Assembly (NCBI GenBank): GCA_034430895.1
Contig: DAOUDW010000087.1
Location: 4,555 to 68,554 of the forward strand
DNA: 64,000 nt
Direction: 5' to 3'
Source: WVZH01 sp034430895
GTDB lineage: Bacteria > Chloroflexota > Anaerolineae > Anaerolineales > E44-bin32
Under the pieces are notes generated by a model, which was not told the origin of the DNA, made no database searches, and worked only from the letters and a program-made list of their open reading frames with translations. Positions 34,041 through 45,600 of this stretch are shown here, in pieces (the stretch's first letter is position 1; each line of letters starts with the position of its first letter). A program made the translations under genes and the position numbers.

Positions 34041-34745
34041 ATGAAAAGACCATTGGGTTTGGGTATTTCCTTTCTGGTTGTCGTTGCGCTGGTGGCTGCC
34101 TATTTAATCTACCAGGGCTATCGAACCACGGCCGGCCGCTTGCAGCGATTGCGTCAGTATTGGGAAAATCCCGAAGCGCAAATTGAGGGTGTGATTCACG
34201 CCGGAGAACGATGCGGGGATGCGCCTTTCGTCATGCCCACTGATGGATGGGTCGGATTTCTGTGGGGTGATTCCTTCCGTCCCGGGCATACCCACCAGGG
34301 TGTGGATATTTTTGGCGCGGATGGCCTGGGGAAAACACCGGTTGTGGCAGCTTATGATGGTTATCTGACGCGCCTGCCTGATTGGCGCTCCTCGGTTATT
34401 CTGCGCATAGAGCACGATCCCCTGAAGCCTTCGCGGCAGATTTGGGTCTACTACACCCATATGGCAGACCCATATGGCAACTCCTTTATCGTGGATGCTT
34501 TTCCTCCCGGCACGTCCGACCAATTTGTCAAAGCTGGAACCCTGCTTGGGTATCAAGGCAATTACTCGGCCGATCCTGACAATCCTACTGGAATCCATTT
34601 ACATTTCTCCATCGTGAAGGACGATGGGGAGGGTAACTTCAAGAATGAGTTGGAGATTAAAAACACCATTGACCCTTCGCCTTACTTGGGGATGGAGCTC
34701 AACGCCGATAAGGTAGGAGACGGGATTGCAACCTGCGTGGAGTGA
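34041..34745 (+). CDS. M23-family metallopeptidase, membrane-anchored
   Basis: A 234-residue protein with an N-terminal membrane anchor (LGISFLVVVALVAAYLIY) and an extracytoplasmic LytM/M23 domain. The zinc ligands are visible as HTHQGVDIFG (His and Asp) and IHLHFSI (HxH). M23 enzymes cut peptidoglycan cross-bridges during growth or division; inactive members serve as regulators, but this one keeps its ligands. It starts at the base after the YbaK gene stop, so the two genes abut. Confidence 0.85.
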   Translation: MKRPLGLGISFLVVVALVAAYLIYQGYRTTAGRLQRLRQYWENPEAQIEGVIHAGERCGDAPFVMPTDGWVGFLWGDSFRPGHTHQGVDIFGADGLGKTPVVAAYDGYLTRLPDWRSSVILRIEHDPLKPSRQIWVYYTHMADPYGNSFIVDAFPPGTSDQFVKAGTLLGYQGNYSADPDNPTGIHLHFSIVKDDGEGNFKNELEIKNTIDPSPYLGMELNADKVGDGIATCVE

Positions 34746-34915
34746 TTGTCGGACTGCGCGGCGTGGAATGTGGCTGCGAATCCGATTCGAGCATATCATT
34801 GGATTGCCTGGACAGGGTAGAGACTCAGTTTGTTGGGAATTTAACTTTCGAATTTCCAGATGTGGGACGTTCATGAGAATGGAATCGAATACAACTGCGA
34901 GATGTTTATTGCCTG

Positions 34916-35716
34916 ATGCCCTCCTATCGTGATTTGATCCACGCCTTCCGCCAAGTAGAACTCGGCTCGCACAGTCAAGTGCTCCTACACGCGTCTATAT
35001 CCTCATTGCCGCCGATTCCCGGCGGGGCGGAAACGGTCATTGGTGCGCTGCTGTCGACCTGCGATGCATTAATCACACCCGCATTTACACTGCGTTCGAT
35101 GATCACACCGGGTGTGGGACCTGCGGATAATGCTTTGGATTATGGACAGGCTAACGAGCAGAATTTGCACGCCGAGATCTACAGCCTCGATTTGCCTGCG
35201 GATGACGGTCCGGACAGTATCCCGGAAACCTTGCGCCAACATCAAGGCGCGCTGCGTTCGAATCATCCCCTGCTTTCCTTTGTGGGCGTAAATGCCGATG
35301 AGGCCTTGCAAGCGCAGTCTATCGACGAACCCTGGGCGCCCATCGCTTGGCTGGCGGACTATGACGCTGACGTTGTTTTGCTGGGTGTCGATCACACGGC
35401 CAATGTCAGTTTGCATTACGCCGAATTGAAAGCCGGTCGACATCAATTCGTGCGTTGGGCATTGACGCCCGGTAGTGTGGTCGAATGTCCGAATTTCCCG
35501 GGTTGTTCCGCTGGTTTTCAGGCGGTCGCCTCGCGGTTAGAGAGCGTCCATCGCACCGCCCAATTGGGGGAATTGACGATCGAGGCCATTCCACTTCGAG
35601 ATATGATCAATATTACGGTGGGCTGGATTCACGAAGACTCTCGTGCTTTGTTGTGCGATCGCGAGGGCTGCCCATGTTGTGCTGCGGTGCGAACTGCCGT
35701 GCGCGTCAATCAATGA
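34916..35716 (+). CDS. AAC(3)-family N-acetyltransferase-like protein
   Basis: A 266-residue protein of the aminoglycoside 3-N-acetyltransferase (antibiotic_NAT) fold: VLLHASISSLPPIPGGAETV, TPAFTL, RSNHPLLSFVGVN, LLGVDHTANVSLHYAE and CPNFPGC are family landmarks, with the conserved His in DHTANVSLH. Environmental homologues often have unknown substrates and need not give resistance. The ATG overlaps the end of an unassigned stretch; no strong ribosome site is seen. Confidence 0.85.
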   Translation: MPSYRDLIHAFRQVELGSHSQVLLHASISSLPPIPGGAETVIGALLSTCDALITPAFTLRSMITPGVGPADNALDYGQANEQNLHAEIYSLDLPADDGPDSIPETLRQHQGALRSNHPLLSFVGVNADEALQAQSIDEPWAPIAWLADYDADVVLLGVDHTANVSLHYAELKAGRHQFVRWALTPGSVVECPNFPGCSAGFQAVASRLESVHRTAQLGELTIEAIPLRDMINITVGWIHEDSRALLCDREGCPCCAAVRTAVRVNQ

Positions 35717-35914
35717 TTTCCTTGGCTTGATTAAGGACGGTTAAGTATGCGGAAGCTGCAATTCAATCCGCGCGAAAGTACCGTAGATGATTGGATTTTT
35801 TGTGTCGCATAATTCTTTTTTCCATCATAAAATCATAGGACTTTCGACTTCCTGACACGTGCACAATCCGTGGTAAGATTTATTGAAAATATTTTCAAAT
35901 GGTTTCCTGTAGAG

Positions 35915-36310
35915 ATGACAGAACCCGAAAAAATCACTATCGTTGAAGGTCCCACACCTACATTCGAGTTGGTATCAGACCCCTGGCTGCACAGCCTAAT
36001 CGAGAGTCCGCTTCCATCACGCGTGGCTATGTGTAGAGTGCGTGCTTTCAACGGGCCGGCTTTGGTCGAACGCTGCTACCGCGCCTGGCACGCCGGCGAA
36101 CCCATCTATCTCGAATTTCGCGATGAAGAAGGCCTGACCGACCAGGCCAGTATCATTGCCGTTCGTTGGATGGAACAAGATGAAGGGGACATGCTCCTGC
36201 TTTGGGTACGTTTGGAAGAAACCGACATTGAGATCGAATTCGACATTGATTTCGACGATTTCGATTTCGACGACGATTTCGACGGACCTGATCTCAGTAC
36301 TCCCTTTTAA
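35915..36310 (+). CDS. conserved-looking protein with aspartate-rich tail
   Basis: A 131-residue protein from the ATG at 35915 (a GTG at 35870 is in frame but adds a poorly supported leader). The body has EPEKITIVEGPTPTFE, RAFNGPALVERCYRAWHAG and SIIAVRWMEQDEGD; the last 30 residues are almost only Asp, Phe, Glu and Ile in a repeating DFDDFDFDDDF pattern. No domain recognised, no signal peptide. The acidic tail could bind cations or basic partners. Function unknown. Confidence 0.6.
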   Translation: MTEPEKITIVEGPTPTFELVSDPWLHSLIESPLPSRVAMCRVRAFNGPALVERCYRAWHAGEPIYLEFRDEEGLTDQASIIAVRWMEQDEGDMLLLWVRLEETDIEIEFDIDFDDFDFDDDFDGPDLSTPF

Positions 36311-36340
36311 AAATCCAAGCTGCCCGCAGGGACAGCTTGA
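36308..36340 (-). terminator. metG terminator
   Basis: Stem AAGCTG-CCC / GGG-CAGCTT with a GCA loop and one bulge, followed on the - strand by GGATTTTTAAAA. It lies about 35 bases past the metG stop, a good intrinsic terminator. Confidence 0.75.
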
Positions 36341-36373
36341 AGAAGAGATGTAATCTTCCAGTATTCGATCGCT

Positions 36374-38152
36374 TCAGTCGATCGAAGTTCCTAAGCGACT
36401 GCGTTCTTCCTCCACCAGCGAGTCATCCAGTTTCTTGAACAAAGGCTTTGGCTTTTGAAATTTACGTCCAGCTTCGAGTTCGCTTGCTTCCCAACGACCT
36501 GTGCCCGGTGAGGGATCATAGGTCAGCGCATTGTGTTCACGGGATGATTCCTGAAAGGTTTCGATGTGCTGCTCGCCGAAAAGGGGCTGTTCGTATCCCA
36601 GGGTTGTATGCAGGCGCTCGCTGCTGAAAGGCAGGAATGGCGCCAATAAAACCTTCAACGAGTCGATAGCACGCAGCGCCGTGTAGACCGTCGTGGCAGC
36701 GCTGGCCTTGTCTTCTTTGATCACGCCAAACCAGGGCGCTCGATCGAGGTAGCCATTGACCTCTCGGGCGAGCCGCATCGCTTCCTGGAGCCCAGCACGC
36801 AGTTTCACCGCTTCGACGTGCTCACCGATGGTATTGAACCCGGATTCGATTTGTGTCAGCAGCTCGCGATCATCTGGCCGCAGTTCTCCCGGGTCTGGGA
36901 CGACGCCATCCCAATGTTTATAGGCAAATGAAAGCACGCGATTGGCGAGATTGCCCCACGTGGCGACCAATTCGTCGTTGTTGCGGCGCACGAAATCGGC
37001 CCAGGAAAAATCGCTGTCGCGCGTTTCCGGCATCACGGATGCCACGTAGTAGCGGATGGCATCGGGGTCGTATCTTTCCAGGATGTCCGGCAGCCAGACG
37101 GCCCAATTGCGGCTCTTGCTGAACTGCGCGCCTTCGATGTTCATGAATTCATTGGCGGGGACGTCGTAGGGCAGGTTCAGACGCAGGCTCTCGTCGTCTT
37201 CATACAAACGCTCGACGCCGAGCAATTCGGCCTGCCAGAACAGCGTGTGGAAGGGGATGTTGTCCTTGCCGATGAAGCAATAGCCGTGTGAGGCGGGGTC
37301 GTACCACCATGCTTTCCAGGCCTCGGGCTCACCGTGGTTGTGAGCCCATTCCACGGATGCGGTGAAATAGCCCATCACGGCCTCGAACCAGACGTAAAGA
37401 CGCTTTTCGTCCCAGCCTTCAAGCGGAACCGGGATGCCCCAGTCGATGTCGCGCGTCACGGCGCGTCCCTTGAGACCGCCTTCCACGTAGTTGCGGGCGA
37501 AGTTGATCACGTTGGGGCGCCAGTGATCGGCGTGTTTCTCCATATAAGCCAGCAGCCGATCGCTGAATGCAGGCAGATCGAGATAGAAATGTTCCGTCTC
37601 ACGCACGATCGGCTTGCTCCCGTCGGTCTTGCTGCGCGGATCGATCAACTCCAGGGCGTCGAGCAGGTTGCCGCAGTTATCGCATTGATCCCCGCGCGCC
37701 TCTTTGTATCCGCAAATCGGGCAGGTACCTTCCACGTAGCGATCGGGCAAGAAGCGGTCTTCACTTTCGGAATACAACTGCGCTTGGGTTTGACGATAGA
37801 GATATTCTTCTTCGAGCAATCGTGTGAAGAAATCCTGGGCGATGCGATGATGGTTCTCCGTATCCGTGTGCGTGAAGAGATCGTAACTGATGCCAATCGC
37901 TTTCTGTGTCTTAAGAAAGCGCTGATGGTAGTGTTCAAACACTTCCCGCGAACTGATCCCGCGTTTATCGGCTTCGATGGTGATGGGTGTACCGTGCGTG
38001 TCAGAGCCGGAGACCATGAGCACGCGGTTTCCCTTCAAACGATGGTAGCGAGCGAAAATATCCGCCGGCAGATAGGCGCCGGCCAGGTGTCCCACGTGCA
38101 TATCGCCGTTGGCGTAGGGCCAGGCGACGGAGATGTGGATCAGATCGGACAT
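36374..38152 (-). CDS. metG: methionyl-tRNA synthetase
   Basis: Class I synthetase charging tRNA-Met, essential and cytoplasmic. The ATG at 38152 with GAGGAG upstream gives 592 residues. HIGH-type motif is YANGDMHVGHLAG (residues 13-25), the zinc knuckle CPICGYKEARGDQCDNCG lies in the connective domain, WFEAVMGY is in the catalytic core, and the KMSKS-type loop is QFSKSRNWAV. The anticodon-binding helical domain (DDRELLTQIESGF onward) is complete; no C-terminal tRNA-binding extension is present. It is read away from the pterin-dehydratase unit and is preceded by a leader with a terminator-like hairpin at 38318-38345. Confidence 0.95.
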   Translation of the reverse strand: MSDLIHISVAWPYANGDMHVGHLAGAYLPADIFARYHRLKGNRVLMVSGSDTHGTPITIEADKRGISSREVFEHYHQRFLKTQKAIGISYDLFTHTDTENHHRIAQDFFTRLLEEEYLYRQTQAQLYSESEDRFLPDRYVEGTCPICGYKEARGDQCDNCGNLLDALELIDPRSKTDGSKPIVRETEHFYLDLPAFSDRLLAYMEKHADHWRPNVINFARNYVEGGLKGRAVTRDIDWGIPVPLEGWDEKRLYVWFEAVMGYFTASVEWAHNHGEPEAWKAWWYDPASHGYCFIGKDNIPFHTLFWQAELLGVERLYEDDESLRLNLPYDVPANEFMNIEGAQFSKSRNWAVWLPDILERYDPDAIRYYVASVMPETRDSDFSWADFVRRNNDELVATWGNLANRVLSFAYKHWDGVVPDPGELRPDDRELLTQIESGFNTIGEHVEAVKLRAGLQEAMRLAREVNGYLDRAPWFGVIKEDKASAATTVYTALRAIDSLKVLLAPFLPFSSERLHTTLGYEQPLFGEQHIETFQESSREHNALTYDPSPGTGRWEASELEAGRKFQKPKPLFKKLDDSLVEEERSRLGTSID

Positions 38153-38317
38153 GATGTACTCCTCGATGCGGCTGCATGCGCTTGTGTGAAAGGGGTCTTC
38201 TTCCAGTGCAAGCCGGGCTGAGCATACCACAAATCCACCGGGATATTAACTTGCACGGCATGCAATCCGTCGATCATGAATATAGCTTCAGGTTATTGGG
38301 CGGCGCGCCGCCCGGAA

Positions 38318-38345
38318 AACGAAAACGCCAGCTCGTTCGCTGGCG
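38318..38345 (-). terminator. terminator-like hairpin upstream of metG
   Basis: On the - strand CGCCAGC-GAACGA-GCTGGCG followed by TTTTCGTTTT, a good intrinsic terminator about 170 bases before the metG ATG. A second perfect palindrome GGGCGGCGCGCCGCCC lies just downstream at 38299-38314. Either it ends a short upstream transcript or it is an attenuator of metG. Confidence 0.6.
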
Positions 38346-38390
38346 CTGACAGGCTGCCGGGGTTGGCGGTGCTCCCCGATGTTCACGAGT

Positions 38391-38483
38391 TCAGCGGGAG
38401 GCGCGGCCACTCCAAGCCGATGGTACGCGCGCCATCGGCGACGGCAGCTCGGGCATGATCATGGCTTGCTGGACTTTGAACAT
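38391..38483 (-). CDS. short leader ORF or structured RNA upstream of metG
   Basis: A 30-codon frame from the ATG at 38483 with GGGAGAAAG upstream; the region after it is GC-rich with many possible pairings before the terminator hairpin at 38318-38345. It may encode a leader peptide or be part of a cis-acting RNA. I found no T-box sequence (the TGGNACCGCG core is absent). Low confidence in the coding call. Confidence 0.3.
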   Translation of the reverse strand: MFKVQQAMIMPELPSPMARVPSAWSGRASR

Positions 38484-38564
38484 TCTTTCTCCCAAGGTCG
38501 ATCCGGGTGTATCTATTAAGATCGAATTCGACCTCGAATTCGTTTCTTTATTGTACCAATGATG

Positions 38565-38894
38565 TCAAGCGAGTTGGTCACATCTTGCGGCGAAGATGAA
38601 ATCCGCTTCGCTGAGGCCGCCGATGGAATGGGTCCAGATGGTGATTTTCGCTTTCCCCCAGGTGAGGCAAATCTCGGGATGATGATCCACGCTTTCGGCC
38701 AACTCGCCCACGGCGTTGGTGAAATCGAGCGCTTGCTGAAAATCAGTGAATTTGAAGGTCTTTTCCAGGTGGTGTTCATCGATGATCTGCCAATCGCCCC
38801 CGAGCTGCTCGCGGATGGCGTTCAATTTATCCCCCTTTAACGGCGCTGCACCTTTACGAGGCGGTTTGAGTTCTCTGCGCGCGAGTTCGGACAT
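38565..38894 (-). CDS. pterin-4a-carbinolamine dehydratase
   Basis: A 109-residue DCoH/PhhB-family enzyme, which dehydrates 4a-hydroxytetrahydropterin in pterin recycling. The family core is present: EKTFKFTDFQQALDF, then AESVDHHPEICLTWGKAKIT with the catalytic HHP motif, THSIGGLSEADFIFA at the end. The ATG at 38894 follows GGAGTCAACC and is preferred to the in-frame ATG at 38906. No phenylalanine hydroxylase lies nearby, so the role in this organism is unclear (folate-like pterins are possible). Confidence 0.9.
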   Translation of the reverse strand: MSELARRELKPPRKGAAPLKGDKLNAIREQLGGDWQIIDEHHLEKTFKFTDFQQALDFTNAVGELAESVDHHPEICLTWGKAKITIWTHSIGGLSEADFIFAARCDQLA

Positions 38895-39689
38895 GGTTGA
38901 CTCCATTTTAATTAGACAAGTATTGTCTACATTTTATCACGCGGGATTTTGGTTTCTACAACGCTATTTCACTTAAATTATAATATTGTCATTTGGTAAA
39001 CTTATGCTTTAAAAACAATCAAATGAAATCTGTAATAGTCCTTTGCCGCCCTGTAGGGGGGAAAAACCTCATCCGGATGTAGTTTTCTATGCTATACGAT
39101 ATTTAGGGTAGCTGAAGGTTCAAGATGGTTATGATAATGTCAGTTGTAGAAACATAAGGAGCGGAACCCACCAGATTGAGATAACACTCCGCTGAAAAAT
39201 CATTCGATTTTCAAGCTCCCTCTTTTCCAATTTGTTATCCAAAAAAACAATAACATTCCAGCCCGTTCGACGCAAGGAAAGCCATAACAGGGATACAAGC
39301 GTCGTTGGTTTACCGCAGGGTTACCGTTGTATTACCGTTTGGTAACAATCCGCGACGATGCGGATTTTTGGTGTATAAACTTGTAAGTGAGATCGGTAAA
39401 AGCAGATTTGATGAGGGTATCTTAAGTATCGTCATAAGTGCGATATCATGTGGTGTTAAGTGTCCTAGTAGGTCGATTTATCACCAAATGCTTGAATTGC
39501 CGCTCGAGTTGTTGTAATGTGATACAAGTTTCGGTATTGTTCATACATTCCCTTTCGCTGGTATTCAACAACCCAATATCCAACTCCCTGCGTGGTTAAA
39601 CCATCCTTTGCGCATACCAACAAAGCCCACGATGTTCCAGGGAGATGACAGACCTGTATCTTGAAAGTTACTGTTTCTGGAGAGGAAAA
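38895..39689. repeat. long intergenic stretch with inverted composite repeat
   Basis: About 800 bases without a convincing gene. Bases 39047-39143 hold CCCTGTAGGGGGGAAAAACC and, further on, TTCAAGATGGTTATGATAAT, the inverse of the repeat at 54985-55065. Bases 39308-39346 (TTTACCGCAGGGTTACCG, then TTTGGTAAC) resemble 21177-21203. The remainder may hold the promoter of the giant gene; no clear box was picked out. Confidence 0.45.
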
Positions 39690-42600
39690 ATGTCCATGTC
39701 CCGCACAACCCTTACTTCTGTAATTCGCGATTTTTCACGACCGCGCTTCCGGCTTTATCGATTACGATCAGCCATTATAAAGATATTAAACGCCGGCGTA
39801 GCTGCATCCATGCTTACTTCGATGAGCGGCGTGGCTCTGGCTAGTGCAGCATCTGATGCGGATACAAACGTGGAGATTCCTCTCCCGGCCCCTTACAAGA
39901 GTATCGAAGCTCTCGTAGAGCCCAACATCGTCCAGAGTACATTCGACAGCGATGACGAAGGATGGACGATCGTCGGTGATGGGGACGGTCCGACATATAA
40001 CGCCACCGGTGGCAATCCGGGTGGGTACATCAGCTCTACAGACCAAGCGTCAAGCGAATATTGGTATTGGCAAGCCCCGGCGAAATTCCTCGACGATCAA
40101 TCCGCTGCATATGGCAGAACACTGAGCTTCGACCTTGTCCAAAGCGTCACCGATGACCAGGATGATCAAGATGACGTTGTCCTGGTGGGAGATGGTATCA
40201 CGCTTGTATTTGACACTTCATATAACCCGGGAGATACGTGGACGCATTATGTGGTCACGTTACATGAAAGTGCCGGATGGCTAAATTCAAGCACAGGCCT
40301 TGCGCCATCTTCTATCGAATTCACCCAAGTTTTGACGAATCTCGAATCTCTTCTCATCCGCGGCGAGTATCGTGTTGGCGATGATACCGGCGGACTCGAC
40401 AATGCTGCTTTTTCGGTACTCTGCCCAGAAACGGGGAATCTCATTGTTCCAATTGGAACTTCGTGCTGGCTCGAGGCTGGCGAATATACATTCGACAGCA
40501 TCACCGTCGAAGCTGGCGGGCTGATTTATCTCGAAGGTGATCCAGTTACCGGCGAAGGCGTCATTCTCAATTCCACGACAATCGTTGTGGAATCTGGAGG
40601 TGAGATGACCGCCACTGCGCTGGGATACCCGATCGGCCAGGGTCCGGGAGCCGGGAGCGGGACCGATAAGACGGGCGGCGGGGGACACGGCGGCTATGGA
40701 GGAAATGGGACCGAATACAATGCAATCGGCGGTGTGGGATACGGTTCGCTGTTCGAGCCCATCACGCTGGGTAGTGGCGCGGGAGATCGCCCTGAGGGTG
40801 GCACTGGAGGGGGTGCGATCCATCTCATTGTGAACGGCACACTGCAGCTGGACGGCACGGTATTGGCCGATGGTGGTGCTGGCACCCAATACGAACGGGG
40901 TGGCGGCGCCGGTGGCAGCATCTGGATTGAGGCGGCCTCATTGGCCGGTTCGGGCCTGATCCGCACGAATGGCGGCAATGCGGGTTACATGGGCGGTGGA
41001 GGAGCGGGTGGGCGCATCGCCATCGATGCAAGCAGCAACAGCTTCACCGGATCGGTGAACGCACACGGCGGCACGGGCAACCAGGCCGGTGGTGCGGGGA
41101 CAATCTACTGGACAGTGGATGATCACCTGGTGGTCGACAACGGCGGCAACAGCGGTAAGCAAACCCCCCTCGAGGAAGACGATTACGACTTCGAAAGCAT
41201 CACACTCAATGGCAATGCCATCCTGCAAGTGGAAGGGGCTAACTCTTCTATCACCCTGGACAATACAACCATCCAGGGGGATGGCACAGGCAGGCTCACT
41301 CCATTCGGGACGGCGTATGTTCCTGTTGACCTTATTATTAATGATTACACGTTGAATTTGGAAGGGCAGATGCCGGGGGTGCAGACTGTGACTGTCGAGT
41401 CGGGCGGCGGTCTGATGTTCAGGCCGGGCTCACAGTTCTACTCTGGCTCGTATGCCTTCCAGTCTATTGAGGTGAGAGACGGCGGCAAATTGTATGCATA
41501 CCCGTATATCGCGGGTGGCGGGGTTTATTCGAATGATTATGGCCTCACGCTCGAGGTCGGGAACCTGACCGTCGATGCTGGTGGTGAGGTTACAGCCACC
41601 GGGTTGGGATACCCGATTGGGCAAGGACCGGGAGTCGGGAGTGGAAGCGATGACACGGGTGGTGGGGGACACGGTGGTCTGGGAGGAAATGGAATTGAAG
41701 CCAATGCAACGGGTGGTGGGGCATACGGGTCGCTTTTCGAGCCCATCACGCTAGGCAGTGGCGCGGGTAATGTAGGACAGGGGGGGAGCGGAGGGGGCGC
41801 GATCCATTTACTGGTGAGCGGCACACTGCAGCTGGATGGCACAATATCTGTCGATGGTGGTTCTTCTACCCAATACGAACGGGGAGGCGGCGCCGGTGGC
41901 AGTATCTGGGTCGAAGCGGCATCCTTTACCGGGACGGGTTTGATTCGCGCCAATGGTGGCAATGGAGGCACACAGGGTGGTGGTGGTGGCGGCGGGCGCA
42001 TTGCCATCGATGCAAGCAGCAACAGCTTCACGGGCTCGGTGAACGCGAGTGGCGGTACAGGGAACGAGAGAGGTGGGTTTGGTACGATCTACTGGACGGT
42101 GGACGATCATCTGGTGATCGACAATGGCGGGGTCAATGCTAGACCATCTGTTATCGTCGAGGGGGATTATGATCTCAATCTCATCACGCTCAGTGGCAAT
42201 GCTATCCTGCGGGTGGAAGGTGCCAGCTCATCCATCACTCTTGATAACACAACCGTTCAAGGAGATGGTACAGGTAGACTGATCCCATTTGGCACAGTCT
42301 TAACTCCGGCAGCTTTCACGGTTGATAACTTCGCCTTGGATTTGGAAGGAAAATTTGATGGGGTTACGAATCTCACCGTAGGAAGCAACGGCGAATTGAT
42401 CCTACGAACATATACAGCGCTTTATTCTGGAATCCACACCTTCTCCAGTGTTGATGTGGTTTCTGCCGGGCGGCTAATATTCGTACCATACAATAATGGG
42501 GATTCCGATTACACGAACGATTCTCCATTCGAGCTGCACGTAGACACACTGAATATTGATGCTGCCGGCATCATCACCGCTGAAGGTTCGGGGTATCCTC

Positions 42601-45600
42601 GCAATCAAGGTCCTGGCACGCCGACGTCAAGTGGTGGTGGCGGGGGTGGTCACGGCGGGGCTGGGGGGAACGGACTTCACGGATCTGGGGGAACATCATA
42701 CGGTTCCTTGTACCAACCGGTTCTATTCGGTAGTGGAGGCGCCGATGACGCAAATGGTGCAGCATCTGGAGGCGGCGCTATTATTCTGGTCGTCGAAAAT
42801 GCGATCACCGTCAATGGGATTCTTTCGGTTGATGGCGCATCAAACAGTGCCGTTAGCAGCAGTGGAAGTGGAGGTGGTGGATCGGGAGGTAGCATCTGGG
42901 TTACAGCCGATACCCTCAATGGTTCAGGCGTTGTATCCGCTGACGGTGGTAATTCCACGAATGGCGGAGGCGGCGCGGGCGGACGTATCGCCGTCTACGC
43001 CGAGACAGTCGATCCCAACCTTTCCCTTTCCGTCATGGGAGGAGCTGGCGGCGATCCTGGAGACCTGGGGACGACGTATTTGGGAAATCTGGATCCCACA
43101 CTCTCAAGCATTACCATCGATCCGGACACTGTGCCCACCCTCGTTTCGAGTTACGGTGAGATTAGAGTAACTTTACGCAACGAATTTGGATTGCCCATCC
43201 CTGGCAAGCCGGTATCTGTGGCCTTGATTTCTGGTGATGAAGCCTACATCAACGATCAACTCGTGGGTTTGAATGATTTTATCGACATCGGATTGACGGA
43301 TATCGATGGTAATGCGACCGGTACGATCCGCGCCGAGACCCTCGGTCTACGAACGGTCCGAGCTCGCAGCGAGCAGGAACTCATCCTGGCTGAGGCGACC
43401 GTCGAATTTATTCCGGGGCCCTTCGATCCTGGCACATCCACGATTGATGCCACTCCGCAGCAAGTTCCGGCTGACGGCAGTACACCGGCCAACTTGATTG
43501 TCACGACGCGTGATGCGTTTGGCAATCCTGTCCCCGGAGCTGAGGTGACCCTGACTACTCCAAGCGGGACGCTGACCCAACCTGCAACACCTACCGATGC
43601 GAATGGTCAGACCAGCGGTACGCTGACGCACGATGCCATCGAAGCCATCACGGTTTCCGCACTTGTCGACAGCGTAATGTTTGATGACGAGGCGACTGTT
43701 GATTTTCATGGATCCGATCTGGAGGCAGATATTACTGCCCCAGACGAAGCAATTGCCGATGGCACAGTGACGTATTCGATTACTGTGAAGAACATGGATC
43801 TGTTAACCGCGAATGGCGTGACGGCAACCCTGGAGCTTCCAGCCGAAGTAACCTATCTCTACGACAGCGCGCCCACCGATCCAACGCAAAATGGGAACGA
43901 GTTGACCTGGGAGCTGGATGCTCTGCCTCATAACAATGCAGTGTCTTTCAGCGTCACAACCGACGTCAATCCAACTGTACCCGCTGGCAGTACACTCACG
44001 GGTGTGATTAATGTAAGCACGACGTCACCGGAAGCCAACACCAGTAACAATGTAAGCAGCGACAGCACGACCATCGTCGATGCGTTCGATTTCACGGTCG
44101 CATTGATCCCCACCAGCGCCACGCTCAACATGGGTGGCGCAGCGCAGTACACCATCCGAATTCGCAACGTCGGTTTCGTCGGTGACAGCTATGCCATCAG
44201 CGTCGATGGTCTAGATGCAAATTGGATCGAGCTTGGCGACAATGAGATCGGCATCTCCCCGGGTGCGAGTCGAGATGTGACACTGACCATATCGCCGGAC
44301 GGTTGCCAGGCGGAGGAAATCTTACCCTTCAGTGTATCCGTCCAATCCAATGGCGGCACCATCAAGACAGCCCAGGGTGAAGTATCGCTGGTACAGGTGC
44401 CGAACATCACGCTGGATAAACCGAAGGACAATTCAACATCCGGTTCTCGTTCCGTGCTCTTCAGCTGGCGCACGAATCCGACCACAACGGGCACATTGAC
44501 GGTCTACCCACAGGGTCAACCTGCCGAAGCACAGACTTTCAACTCCTCTCAAGGCGCCACGCACAACATCCAGGTGGAGGATCTCGAGCGCTACGTGACC
44601 TACGAGTGGTACGTGCAGGCCGATTCGACTTGCGGTACGCAAACCAGCGCAACACGAACCTTCACTGTCGGCAGCGGCATTGTGTTCGTAAGCCGCAATC
44701 CTTCCTTTGAACTTGCCCGTGATTACGATCAACGTTTCTCGATCACGGTGCGCAACGATGACAGCGAGGCACACACCTTACTGGCGACGGTCCAGAATCC
44801 TTACGAGGATTTGATACTCAACTTCGTCGGCAGCGGCAGCGTAGACGAAACGATCACACTTTCCGCAGGGCAAAGCCGCACGCTGGAACTGGTCGTGCAC
44901 GCCCAGGACGCAACGAATCATGAGTACGACCTTTTGGCCGAGATCACCGCTGATGACGGTACTTCAATTCCACTGACCGACAACACCAGCATCCATCTGA
45001 CCGTGCTCTTCGAATTCGATGTGAGTGTGGTTGAGGATTCAGTTGACCCGATCACCGGCGTGAAGACCTATACCGTCACCAACAACGGTTTGCCGATCAC
45101 CGACCTCGAAATCAGCGCCGCCGATCCCACCAGCGGCGAACCGGCGCGGGTGATGTTCTTGCCTTCGATCTCCCACGGAAAGCTCGATACTGGGGATTCA
45201 GTCACCTTCGATATGATCCCGCTTTTCGACGAACGGGATGTCGCGGGGATGAGCGCCCTACCCTCCGGCGGTAATCTGGCCTCGTATTTGCCCAACAGTG
45301 AACCGGGAATTATTAGTGCGAATCTGATCGTCGGCGGCGCTGGCCAGGAACAAGTACAGTCGTCGAATATGAGCTGCCCTTCCGGCAGCGTGCACAGCGC
45401 GCCACTGGAAGATGTGTGTTTGGAGCTCCAAAACAGCAACTGGTACTGCACCAACAAACCGAACATCAGCATGCCTTTCTACCTGCCCTTTATCGTCGAG
45501 CAGGATCTGATCGAATCTGTCAATCTGCAGATGGATTTCCACCCAAGAAGCAACGTTCAGGATCACACTACCAGTATCTCTTTGAACGGTGAGCTACAGG

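Noticed and set aside
37334..38221. Long + strand frame opposite metG
   Set aside because: Shadow of the metG coding sequence; no ribosome site or recognisable domain.
38391..38483. T-box riboswitch before metG
   Set aside because: The conserved TGGNACCGCG antiterminator core is not present on the - strand of this region.
39305..39517. Small + strand frame of 70 codons before the giant gene
   Set aside because: Lies over the TTACCGCAGGGTTACCG-type repeat, lacks a ribosome site and resembles no protein.
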